Shown here: positions 21,401 to 33,400 of the stretch, one piece after another
Layout: every line of letters starts with the position of its first letter
How positions within the stretch are numbered: position 1 is the first letter of the stretch
Assembly (NCBI RefSeq): GCF_963678635.1
Contig: NC_087064.1
Coordinates: 20,072,509-20,136,508, forward strand
Length of the DNA: 64,000 nt
From: Symsagittifera roscoffensis
Lineage: Eukaryota; Xenacoelomorpha; Acoela; Convolutidae
Direction: 5' to 3'
The notes under the pieces: generated by a model
Databases searched by the model: none
What the model was told of the DNA's origin: nothing
What the model saw: only the letters and a program-made list of their open reading frames with translations
Position numbers and translations under genes: made by a program

Positions 21401-24400
21401 GCATCCAGATTGGCAAAGAAGAAGTAGAACTGCTTCACTATCTATATGCGCACATAACACAAATCAGAAATTTTGGTAATACTATACCCGGCTCTTTCGC
21501 ACAAACAACTTAATTTCAGATAAAATGTCTAATTTTATCTAATTTGTTATGTCTAATTTTATAAGGGCTTTGTTATCTAATTTCAGATAAAATGATAACA
21601 AAAGCCCATTTAAAATGTTTCAAGTATTCTAAATTTGCATTAAAACATAACAAATTGTTATATGATCAAAATTTAGGACGCGTAGTTTTGCAAAGTTACG
21701 AGATATGAAAGTTGAAAAAAAAAATTGCCACAAAAAGATAATCCGAAATTTTAGATAAATTAACAAATTGTGTCCTTTTACTTTTCCAACCCAATATTAG
21801 TACTTCAACACTTGAGTCTCGGCCTTAACAATTAGGTGAATGTTACAAGCCAATATGACTCAAGGTAAATTATATTCATCATAATAAACTAATTTGGTCT
21901 TTTTAATCCCGGTCCTAGGTGGTGTTTTTATGATCAGCTGGTCACTATTGAACTTTGGTATTTCAGGACTGTCGCGACCAAAATTTGATACTTCTGAACT
22001 TTACTGATCGAGGAAATGCGGACACATTTCTTCAGTCTGTAAAGCTCAAAAATATCAAATTTTGATCGCGACAGTCTGAAAATACCAAAAATCAGACGTG
22101 ACCGTCTGATGATAAAAATACCACCTGGGACCGGGATTAAAATACCAAATTATTTTTATTACGATGAATATAGTTTAGCTTGAATCATATTGGCTTGTAA
22201 CAATCACCTAATTGTTAATTTCGAGACTCAAGTGTTGAAGTGTTAATATTGGGCTGGAAAAAAAAGCGACACAATTTGTTAATTTATCATAAAACTTCTT
22301 ATTATCTATTTGTGGTAAATTATTTTTTTTTCATTTTTTACTATCTCGTAAATTTGCAAAACTAAGCTTCCTAGAAATTGATCATCTAACAATTTGCAAG
22401 GAAGAAATGATGTGAAATCGGCCCAGGAAAAGTTTGTCAGCGCGAGCGAAGAAAAATTAACCGCAACGGCCGCGACTCAACAAAAAATAACCTCAACAGG
22501 CACGACCGAAAGTAAAGTAATCGCGACAGGTACGACCGAAGCAAAACTATCTGAGACCAACTCCACTTCTAAGACATCTTGAGTGGGAAAAAAACATAGC
22601 CACCAGACAGTTGCAAAAGAGTCAATGAACGCAAATAAAATTAAAAAATACCGAAAAAATCTCATCTTTCGAATTTTTGCCCTTAAAGCGCGAAAAAAAT
22701 GCTCATAAATTTCTTTGAATTTCTAGACTAAGTTATGACTAGCACTTTTTCGACCCATTGATCCAATCAAAAATGATCCAATTTGAGAAAAGTGGATTAA
22801 ATGGAAAATTCTTTTTATTTCGCTAAGAAATCTGAAAATAAAATTCCATTTTCGAAACTAGAAGTCGATTACGTTCATCGTGACCTTTACACTTTCACTG
22901 TTCAGTAGTGGAGTTTGCCTTCCTTTTAACAAAATAAATGAACTGAACTAAATAAGAAATGAAAAGCCGGATCAACCGTTCAATAACCCCCCTTAAGTGA
23001 CCTACCGTACAATTTCCTCCACAAGCATGTATTAATTAGGCGAATATGAAAAGGTTAAACTAAGGCGAAAAATTTGATTAAAAATATATTTTATCAAAAC
23101 TCCCCCTAATTTCTAGACGACATTGACAAGAAGCTGTTAAAGACCACAAAGCCGTTTGTCGGTTGAAGCATCGCGGCGATAACCGGTTCTAATTTTCGTC
23201 TCACCCTCTGTTGGCAGGCTCGCAACACGTTGGCGCAACTGCAGCGGTCACTATTTTACCATTGATTTGCTGTTTCAATTACGTGTATTTTATATTTAGC
23301 AAAGGACTGTCATAAGTAATCACATACATTTTCTGCTATGCGTACTTTAAACAAAATTTTCGTTTAATATAACACTTTTATTTTCGCCTAGAATAGTTTT
23401 CGCCAAAAATAGCCGCCCCGTCTAAATACAGATCGCACTTACGGACGGGGGCAGTACAACAGTGCCGAAGTACAACAGTGCCGAAAATGAAAAAGTGTTC
23501 AACAGTGTCGAAAATGAAAAAGTGTTCAACAGTCTTTTCGGTTATACCTCCCTAAATGGATAAATTTGGCAATTCAAATTTCGAGTTGAACTTGAAAGCG
23601 AGTGAAACAAACAATTAAATACTACTCGCGTGCAATTAGCAGCTGCTCGATTAAGAAACCTAGTGATAAGTTGGTTCGTAATCATAGGTCCCAAAATGAA
23701 ACATCAGTCCCATAGGTCACAACATAAAAAAGCAATCGCATAGTCCTATTTTTTTTCAATCGGTCTAAAGACTAAATAAGACAAGTCTCGGCTTAAGGTC
23801 GCCGGCGGGCGCGCTACGCGCACGTCGCTGCTTCGCGCCGATAACCGGCTCTAAATTTCGTATAGCGTCCTACTATCTGTTGGCAAGCTTGCAACACATT
23901 GGCCCGGCTGCGGCAGTCACTTTTCTGCAGCTTGAGTTTATGCTGCTTGAACAGTAATGCGACTGATTTTTGATTTTGGGAACTATGAATATTGGGACCT
24001 ATAAAAATTCACCGATAAAGTTGCCATGTACTTTTGTTTCCTAATCGAGCAGCTGCTAATTGCACGCGAGTGGTATCTAATTGTTTGTTTCACTTGCTTT
24101 CGCGCCTTCAATTTAAAAGGTGGCGTCCCTCATGCTGGAGGGACCGAATGCTTGAAATTTATATTGGCTTATTTTCAGCCAATCAGAATTGAGTATTCAA
24201 AAATCTCAGGGAAATCACAAAAATCTCAAAGTAAGCAAATAAAACCAGGCCATTAGAGTTAATATTGACCGATTATATAATAAGCAGATGAATGAAATTA
24301 ATGTCGGATCGAAGGCGGATTGGAACAATTTAAATATTTCTAGGATACCGATTTACGAAAAATGGAGGCTATTTTTCCTTTTTCCTCCACCTGCAAAATT

Positions 24401-27400
24401 TCGTTCACATTATTCGATTGTTATGAAAAATGACATCCTCCTCCCCAAATAGACCAAGTTAAGATCCTCCACCCCAGCGTTCAATGTAAATTAAACTTGC
24501 TAAGCGCTGCGTGTAAAAATCTCAATTCTGATTGGCTGAAAATTCCCACTTAGTACCAAGTTAACATCCCCCCAAACACGTTTAGGGGGGAGGATGTTAA
24601 CGTGGTACTAAGTGGGAATTTTCAGCCAATCAGAATTGAGCTTACACGCAGCGCTTAGCAAATTTAATTTATATTGAACGCTGGGGTGGAGGATCTTAAC
24701 TTGGTCTATTTGGGGAGGAGGATGTTAACATGATCTCTGAACAATCGCCCTCCTTTTAGTATCTACTTAAGAATCGCCACCCCTATAAATAAAAGTAGTA
24801 AAAATCACCAGAGCTTTGTTTAAAATTCGAATTTTACTGTTAATATTGACTTCGATTTTGTGAGAAAGGCATTTAGCCAATAGGAACGGTTCGAATTTTG
24901 ATTGGTTGAAATTTTTCCAGCATTCGGTTCTTCCAGCATGAGAACCCTCCCCAATTTCAACTCGAAATTTGAATTGCCAAATATTTCCATTCAGAGGGGT
25001 TATAACCGAAAAGACCCAAAAATATTGTTCAATAGTGCCAAAAATCATCAATTTTCGGCACTGTTGAACACTTTTTCATTTTCGGCACTGCTGTACTTCG
25101 GCACTGTTGAACACCCCCACGAAAAGATCTTTATTTCAAAACAGAACCTATTTAACAGTTTCTCTTTTCTGCAGACATGGGGTCTAGGACAACAAGCCGG
25201 CGGGACTTCAAGCCGAAGAGACTTTAGGCCGAAAATTAAACTTTACAAGCACCTCAAATCATTATTTTTTCATCTGTAAAATGTTGCTTGTCAAAATCGT
25301 AGGCTAGTTTACTCCATAATAAGCGTTATTTATGACAATGAATCACTTGGGATTGGCATCCGTTAATAATATCAGCCGGTTTTTGAAATGCATAAATTAT
25401 AAACAAGAAAATTACCTTCAACCGTGTTTTATTTTTCAACTTTCCGAAACATCATTTGGAGGATTGAATTTTATGAAAACGCCAATAACTAGTGAACAAA
25501 GATCCTGAAATTCCGAAATTCTTCAATAAAATTTTCAAATTAATCATATTTCACAAGTTTATAAGAAAATATTCGGCTTGAAGTCCCTAATTTTACGATT
25601 CGGCTTGATGTCCGGCACCCGCTATTAGATGTTATCAAACAATTGCTAAATATTCCAGTGAACAATTAACTAACCAAAATAGCTGAAAGATTTTTCGAAA
25701 TTAATCATATTTCATGACTCAGAGAGAAAATTTTCGGCTTGAAGTCCCTAGTTTTACGATCCGGCTTGAAGTCCCGTTGGCTTGATGTCCGGCACCCGCA
25801 CACATGTATGTATGTAGACAACTGCGTATACAGACACTGTATAAACCAATCATAATCAAGACAAAGGAAGATATCAAATTCATTTCTTCCTTGTCTCGAT
25901 TATGATTGGTTAATACAGTGTCTGAATACGCGGTTGTCTAAATACAGACCGCACTCCGATAGTTTAATCAATCCCATATTCGGAGGCGGAGCGAAAAGCA
26001 GAATGGGTGCAGGAGCAGAAAAACGGAAAAATATTAATTTTTAATGATTTATACGGACTAATTGATAAAAGAAATATTATAATCATCAATAATACCAAGA
26101 AAATGAATAAAATATGCATGAATTGAATAATTTTTAATAAGTTTTTTCAAATTGAATTTTTAAAAAAATCTCGATTAAGTTATTCAAATTATGAATAAAC
26201 TATTGCTTCTTCAGTAATATTGAAAATTCGGGTCTTATGCACTAAACGGCCCAAAATCAGTATTTCTATATCTTGAAATGAAATTCATATTGTTGAATAT
26301 GATTGACTAATTGGCCCATCATATTCAAACAGTATGGCCTGGCATTTCAAATCAAAAACTCTCGCATATAAAACTATTACCAGAATTGATTGAAAATATA
26401 GAAGTATTCCGTTGAAGTAATTTTTCTAAGCTTTTGTTGTCTGGACATAGTTTCACAAGTGTCCTAAAATGTTTTTGATTATTTGATCAAGTTCAGTATG
26501 AAGATTTCGGCTACTAATTTTATCTGCTGAAACGGTGATTGAAACGCCTGGCCGCGCTGCTTGCATTTGACTGGCTAAAATTATCCAATCAGATTGGAGC
26601 GCAAAATTTCATCTCAAGATATAGCAATATTGATTTTGGACCGTTTAGTGCATAACACCCGAAAGTTCGGGGGCGTTCAACGGTGACGTTCCATTTGTAC
26701 CAACGGTCATTTGTACCAAAATGAAAAATCGGTCCCATTTGTACCAAACTTATTCAACTCGATTTCTGATTGGTCGAATTGTGAGCCAACGAACTATTAC
26801 ATTAATTTTCTACTGTTCAAACGGAAGAAAACCAAACAGCAGAATAGTGACCGCCGCAGTCGCGCCAACGTTAATAGTCTTAGGCCAATTGAATATTTTT
26901 TGGTACTAACGCGATTGATTTTTCATTTTGGTACAAATGGGACTGATTAATCATTTTGGTACTTGTGAATACCCACCCGTTCAATAGTGCCGAAAAAAGC
27001 GGGAAAATTTCAGAATAATTTTGACTCAATTTCTAAAGAGCGAGAAATTACTGACGCTAATTATCAAAAAAGTCACTCCAATTTCGGCGCCAAAATGTCT
27101 GCAACTGCAAATTAAACAATTATTTTGGCGCCAAAACCTCTAAATTGCAAATGTTCTCTCCCAAAATCTTTAAGTTCCACTTAAGATTGTAAACTTTTGC
27201 CGTTTAATTTTTGATCGCCGCACTTTATATGTTAAAATTTGTTCATATTTTTGGCACTGTTGAACAGAGTTTCCATTTTCGGCACTGTTGAACTAATTTT
27301 TTTTTTCGGCACTGTTGTACTTCGGCACTGTTGTACTTCGGCACTGTTGTACTGCCCCGAAAATTCTTATGCCTAATTTACCGATTAGATTATAAAATTT

Positions 27401-30400
27401 GATATTTTTCTGTTTTTCTGCTCTTGGACCCATTCTGCTCTTAGATCATTCGGTGACGTCCCATTTGTACCAACGGTCATTTGTACCAAAATGAAAAATC
27501 GGTCCCATTTGTACCAAAATTATTCAATTCGATTTCTGATTGGTCGAATTGTGAGCCAACGAATTATTACATTAATTTTCTACTGTTCAAACAGAAGAAA
27601 ACTAAACAGCAGAATAGTGACCGCCGCAGTCGCGCCAACGTGTTGCGAGCTTGCCAACAGAGGGTAGGACTCTATACGAAAATTAGAGCCGGTTATCGCC
27701 GCAAATCGGCGACGCGCGCGTAGCGCGCCCACCGGCGACCTTAAACCAAGAGCTTAAAGTAGTCGGCTTAATAGTCTTAGGCCAATTGAATATTTTTGGT
27801 ACTAACGCAATTGATTTTTTATTTTGGTACAAATGTGACTGATTTATCATTTTGGTACTTGTGAATACCCACCGATCATTCGGGTCTTATGCACTCAACG
27901 GCCCAAAATCATTATTTCTACATCTCTTGAACTGAAACTTATGTGGTTGAATTTGATTGGCTAATTAGCCAATCAAGTTCCATCGACATTTTCTGCCATT
28001 TCAAATGAAATAATTCTGTCATTTCAAGCAGATAAAATTATTAGCCGAAACGATAAAAAAAATTGAATTTTTGTTCTGTCAAGCCATTTTTTAAAGCTTT
28101 TCTTGTCTGGGCAAGGTTTCACAAGAAACTCAAAATTAATTTGATTATTTTAAAAGTTCCATCTTTTCGGAAATTTCGGCTAATATTTTTATCAGCTGAA
28201 AAGGTTGATCGGGTACTACTATGATAGAGTGCTCCCTCGAAAAAGCAACTATGATAGACAGGTCCCGCATGCATTGCGCATGTTTTAATTTTGAAAACTA
28301 ATTTGTGTATAAATTATTCATTTCAAAAATCTCGCAAATATGTTGAGTCAATAATTTTTCAGATTAAAAATTGTAATTACTACATTGTTTATACATTGAA
28401 ATTTGCTCGTTTCACTTTAAATTACGGTTTAACAGCCATAATTCGGTTGACTTATTTGTCATCAAAACCCACTATTGACGTTTGTTTTTCAATTTTCAAC
28501 CTTGAAATGCTGAGTGAGAGGTTTTGAGAAGTAACAAAACATAAAACTGGTTTGAAAAAATCCTGCGACAATTTTCTGAATGACAAAATCATTATGTTAA
28601 CCGATTTGAGAGCTCTACGTGTCTAATTCTCAAGGGACCTGGTTATTTTCAAGGGACCACTCTATCATAGTAGTACCGTTGATCAGAATGCCTGACCGTC
28701 TAACTTGAATTTGATTGGCTAAAATTACCCAATCAAATTCGATCGCATAATTTCCAGCTTACGATGTAGAAAATTTGATTTTGGGCCGTTTAGTGCAAAA
28801 GACCCGATCATTCAGCTTTGACTGGCCACCCCCATATTCAATATGTGTACCTGATTAGTGTAGAACTTCTGGGCCTGATTCGTCAATTGTTTCACTGTCA
28901 TGAATCGATTCTTCCTCTCGAAATAGGACAACTTAATGCACGTGTCATGCTGCTCTGTCAATACCACACCCAAAGTCTGTGTCAATCCGTCTAGGAAGGA
29001 ATTGTCAATCGGCAGCAGCGCCGTGTCATTTTCTCCACGCGCAAGCGAAAGACTCAGAAGCATCTGTAATGGACGCTCATTCTAGCTGAGATTATATACT
29101 TTGACTTTACAATCTCTGGTATGTCACCATGGTGTAGTGGTTATCACGTGTGCCTCACACGCACAAGGTCCGCGGTTCGAGCCCGCGTGGTGACAATTCT
29201 TTTCTTATTTAATTTTTATATACCAAGTTTAACAAATGAGGCTGGGGTTAAGAAATATATTACAATTAATCTTAACTTAACCTCTTTGAATTTTGCTAAC
29301 AGCCTTGCTCTTGCACACATAGCCAGCAGACAGTTGTAAAAGAGTCAATAAACGCATAGAAACAGAAAAAATAACTAGTTTTTTGAAAATACTTCAACTT
29401 TCGAATTTCAAAAAATAGATGGCCTTAAAGCTCTTTCAATTTCATGAGCAATTTATAATTGGCAGTTTTGATAAAATTAACCCAATGTAAGAAAACTGAA
29501 TTAGTCTGAAAAGTTTTTATTCCGCTGGGAAATCTAAAAATTATATTCCACTTTCGAAACTAGAAATCGATTACGTTGTTTCGCGCCATCTCAGCTTTCA
29601 TATTTTGAGAGTGCACTTTGCCTACCTTATATCAAATGAACTTGAATTGAACTCAAAAAGTGCACATGGGGCTAGGCTTTTTACCAGACCGACCTTTTAC
29701 GTTTTACCAGACCACAATGTATTAATTCAATTAAGATAAATTTAAGTTAGTGGAAGATTCAAATAGAAAGCGGTTAGAACAAACGTCAATACATCTGTCA
29801 ATCAAATTTGTTTATCGAGTCTGGTAAAAGGTCCATTTTATAACTTTTCTGGTAAAAGGTCGGTCTGGTAAAAGGTCGGTCCCCAGTGCACATATACCTA
29901 AGGGTATTCATATGTGCTTTTATAATTATAAGCACTTCTTTTGTTAACAGAGCATTTTACAGCAGTTTTCGTGAAAAGAAAACGGGAAAAATAATACAAA
30001 TAAAATCTTCACAATCTATATAAGAGCCTGAACTAAATTCATCGACTCTTAATCGTCACTGTAATACACTAAACTGGGTTGTGAAAAACAGTGCTTTACA
30101 GGTGGGCGTGACTGCGGTTACCTTGATGGGACCCAAATTGAGGTCCTGATAGTAGTGTCTCTGAGTGCCCCTGGCAATCTGCACTGCCTCCGTGTCCGCC
30201 AACTGAGTGTGGGCCAAGTCCACGTCCATCTCCAAATACTGCTTCTAAAACACACAAAAAGCTCCAAGCATGCCCCATAAATAGCTCAGAGATGATGTTA
30301 ACTTGACACATAGAAGCTTGGCATATATACAAATCAAAATACGCTTTGCGTACCGTGTCTGGAAATGTGTGTCCCAGACATTTATGCCCCGAACAAAACT

Positions 30401-33400
30401 GCCAAAAAAAACAAATAACCCAGACAGGGTAGAAAAACATTTGATTCCCTGACAAATTGCCCGAATATTAGCACACTTTATAACACACTGACTAATTTGA
30501 AAATTTTTTTCTTATATCGAGTTCGATAAAGCAAATTACACAATGGTCACACAATGAGATCGAAATTCCGTTGATAAATATATGACACAAAATATAAAAC
30601 AAGACTCAAATCAATTACAAACTTACAAATTGCATAAAATTAAAGTTTTCCTCAGCAAGCGATGAAACTTGGAAAATTATTCGAGTGATGAAAATTGAAA
30701 AATTAAGTAATCAAAGTGAATCGATTCGCAAGCATTTTTTCAGCAAGCAATTAAGGCAATTATATTCAAAAACTTCAAGTTATTATATTCAAGTTATTTC
30801 ATTAGGCGAATCGGTTTGCAAAAAAAAATAAACTTTTTGAGCAAGCTGATGAAATACTGAAACTTTGAAACATGTGTTTTCACAGAGGGAATCGATTCGT
30901 GAAAACTGAATGTTTTTCTCAGCAAGCTAAATAAACGCTGAAAATTTGAAACAGTTCAAGTAGTTTCATATAGCGAAGCGGTTCACGATAAGTTAAAGTC
31001 TTTCTTTGCAAAGATTAAAATTAGTTCATAGAGCAACTCGGCTCGCGAAAAGAAGAAGCTTTTTTAAGCAAGCTAGTAGAGCAAAAAAAAACTGAAAATT
31101 TTAAGTGTTTTCACAGTTTCGATTGCATAACAAAAAATGAAGAATGAATTTATTCAACAAAGCTATTGAAGTGATAAATCTAATCGGTTGCTAAATTTCT
31201 AATCATGCTATTTTTCTAATCGGTTCGCAGAAAATTCAGTTTTTCTATTGCACAACATAGCTTCGATTGCATAACATAGCTTCGACTGCATAGTATAGCT
31301 TCGAGTGCATAACAAAAAAGTTAAAGTTATTCAAGAAAGCTATTAAACTGACGAAACTTTGAATTTATCATAGAACGAATCGTTTCGCGAAAAGTAGAAG
31401 TTTTTTTCGAAGCAAGCGAATAAAGCCATGAAAAATTGAAATATTTTGAAGTTGTAATTTATGGCTTCGATTGCATAACAAAAAAAATGAAATTATTCAA
31501 GAAAACTAAAGAAATGATGAAAGTTTGAAAAAAATTTCACGTTTTTTAAAAGAAAGAAACAGTTTGCAGAAAATTCAAGCTTTTTAAAGCAAGCTATGAA
31601 AGCAAAAAAGCTTCGAAAAATTTCACTTATTTCATAGGGTTTGCTAAGCAAGCTATCAAAGAGATAATGCTACGAAGTATTTTAAGTCAACTCATAGAGA
31701 GAATCGTTGGGCGATTTGTTCATGGTTTTTAAAGGAAGTTGTTCAAGCGATGAAATTTTAGATATCTTGGAAATCATAGCAAAACACACGAAGTTGTTCA
31801 ATCGAGCTATGAAATTGATCGAATTTCAAGTTTTCAAAAAACTTTACACAGCTTGGATTGCTTCGCAAAAAATTTCAAGTTGTTCAAGCAAGATATTAAA
31901 GCGATTTCAAAATCTTGAACATTCTTGGCATTTTCTTAAGCGTTCAGCCAAGAGAATTTCATTAGACATTGAGCTCGAAAAAACGAAAAAGTTGCGTTCA
32001 GTTAAGCATTGCATTCATAGCATCTTGCGACTTTCATTTAATGTATAAGATAAGTCAAAGGTCGGCATGACTGGAGGACCAGTTGCCATCATTTATAGTT
32101 CTTGAGATCGAATTAACAAAGTCTCTAAGAATCAAAAGTTGAGCTCTGGAAGCGCAGCAATCATGAACCGCTGAATCTTCAAATAAAGCGAAGGAGAAGG
32201 TTCTAGATTGGCCATATGATTGAGGAAGAAAACTACGATATAACGTCATACATCAACATCAGCAACGAATTATGTCTGGCCATATTGGTAGCTGAAATTG
32301 TTTTTGCACATTTGTGGCATACGTACTTCCTCGCCACTTTAGCAGAAAGTACGATCATTTCCTCTGGCTTGCATATTCTTGTGTCTAGCGAAGTTTGAAC
32401 TTAATTTGCTTTTTTCACATAGGCTGCATTCTTTTCCTTTTGTTCTTTGGTTTTCTCCGCCGCAGCACTTTTCATGGTGGTTGAGTTTCGCATTTTCGGC
32501 TTTGAATTCTCTTTTGGATTTGACGCAGTGGAATTTTTTGTCTCTGCTTCTGGCCTGTGGATCCTTTTTTGGTGGATTACCAGTCCACCAGCCGATAGAC
32601 ATACTTTCCCCGCATTCCGTGCACTAGGAATTTCTTCCCAGCCCTTGATTTCTTCTATTGGTCTCTGATCTGGCTCTTCATGGTTCCTCTTTCGTTCTTC
32701 CCAGTCGACTACGTGATCCATTCTTGATTTTACAATTCTCCAATCTTTGCTATACGTGGTAAGTCTTTCCATGTCTGACGGGTCTAGGCCTGCTTCGTTG
32801 ATAATTTTTCTATAGTACTGAACTGTTTTTCGACTTCTTGTTTTTTGGTTTACAATTGCTTCCAGAAGTGGGTGCCATCCTAATATAGCCAATTTAGTCG
32901 GTCTTCTATTGTCAATCCTCGTTATGTGCCCCAAATTTTGGAGGGACCTTGGTATAGTCTTGGTCTTAATTTGGCCCATAGGGCGCCTGCCCGTTTTATT
33001 ATGTTTTGGACATCAACAATGTTTGTTGCTTCAGAGGTTCCAAAGGTCAGGTGTTCTTCTTTGAATGATTTGCTCTTTTGTTCGAATCTTTCCATGACAA
33101 TTTAGATAGTTTCATAAGCTTGATAGCAGTACCTAAGATGGTGGTATCATCTTCAAATAAGGATAAAGTATACGTCTCCACTCCACTCTGGTTTCACAAT
33201 TATATTTGCCATCCTGTTCGTTTCGAGGAAATCTGCTTCCTGGGATCCAGTTCCACCTTGTCCCGACTTGTAGTCTTTTTGGTTTTCCAGCTAGTTTCCT
33301 TTCTCTTTCTGCTTCTCTCATTACTGCCTGGTGAAAGATATTGAATAAATGCGGGGATGTGGGGCAGCCTTCCCGCAAGCCCCTTTCAGCTATCCATTCC

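Larger units (their letters stand above)
23447..25118. mobile_element. Large terminal-inverted-repeat element, GGGGGCAGTACAACAGTGCC family
   Basis: The left end GGGGGCAGTACAACAGTGCC and the right end GGCACTGTTGAACACCCCC are inverses. Both ends carry several copies of a phrase near CAACAGTGCCGAA, alternating with GAAAAAGTGTTCAACAG. Internal arms also match: CTCGCGTGCAATTAGCAGC at 23630 against GCTGCTAATTGCACGCGAG at 24050. It contains GC-rich core module copy 2 and the foldback at 24434-24724. No matching target duplication was seen. Confidence 0.7.

Noticed and set aside
23447-25118. 8-bp target duplication for the large GGGGGCAG element
   Set aside because: Flanks TTACGGAC and ACGAAAAG do not match; borders may be altered by neighbouring insertions.
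31707-32048. 113-codon plus-strand open frame
   Set aside because: It lies entirely in the diverged tandem array and its peptide follows the repeat units.
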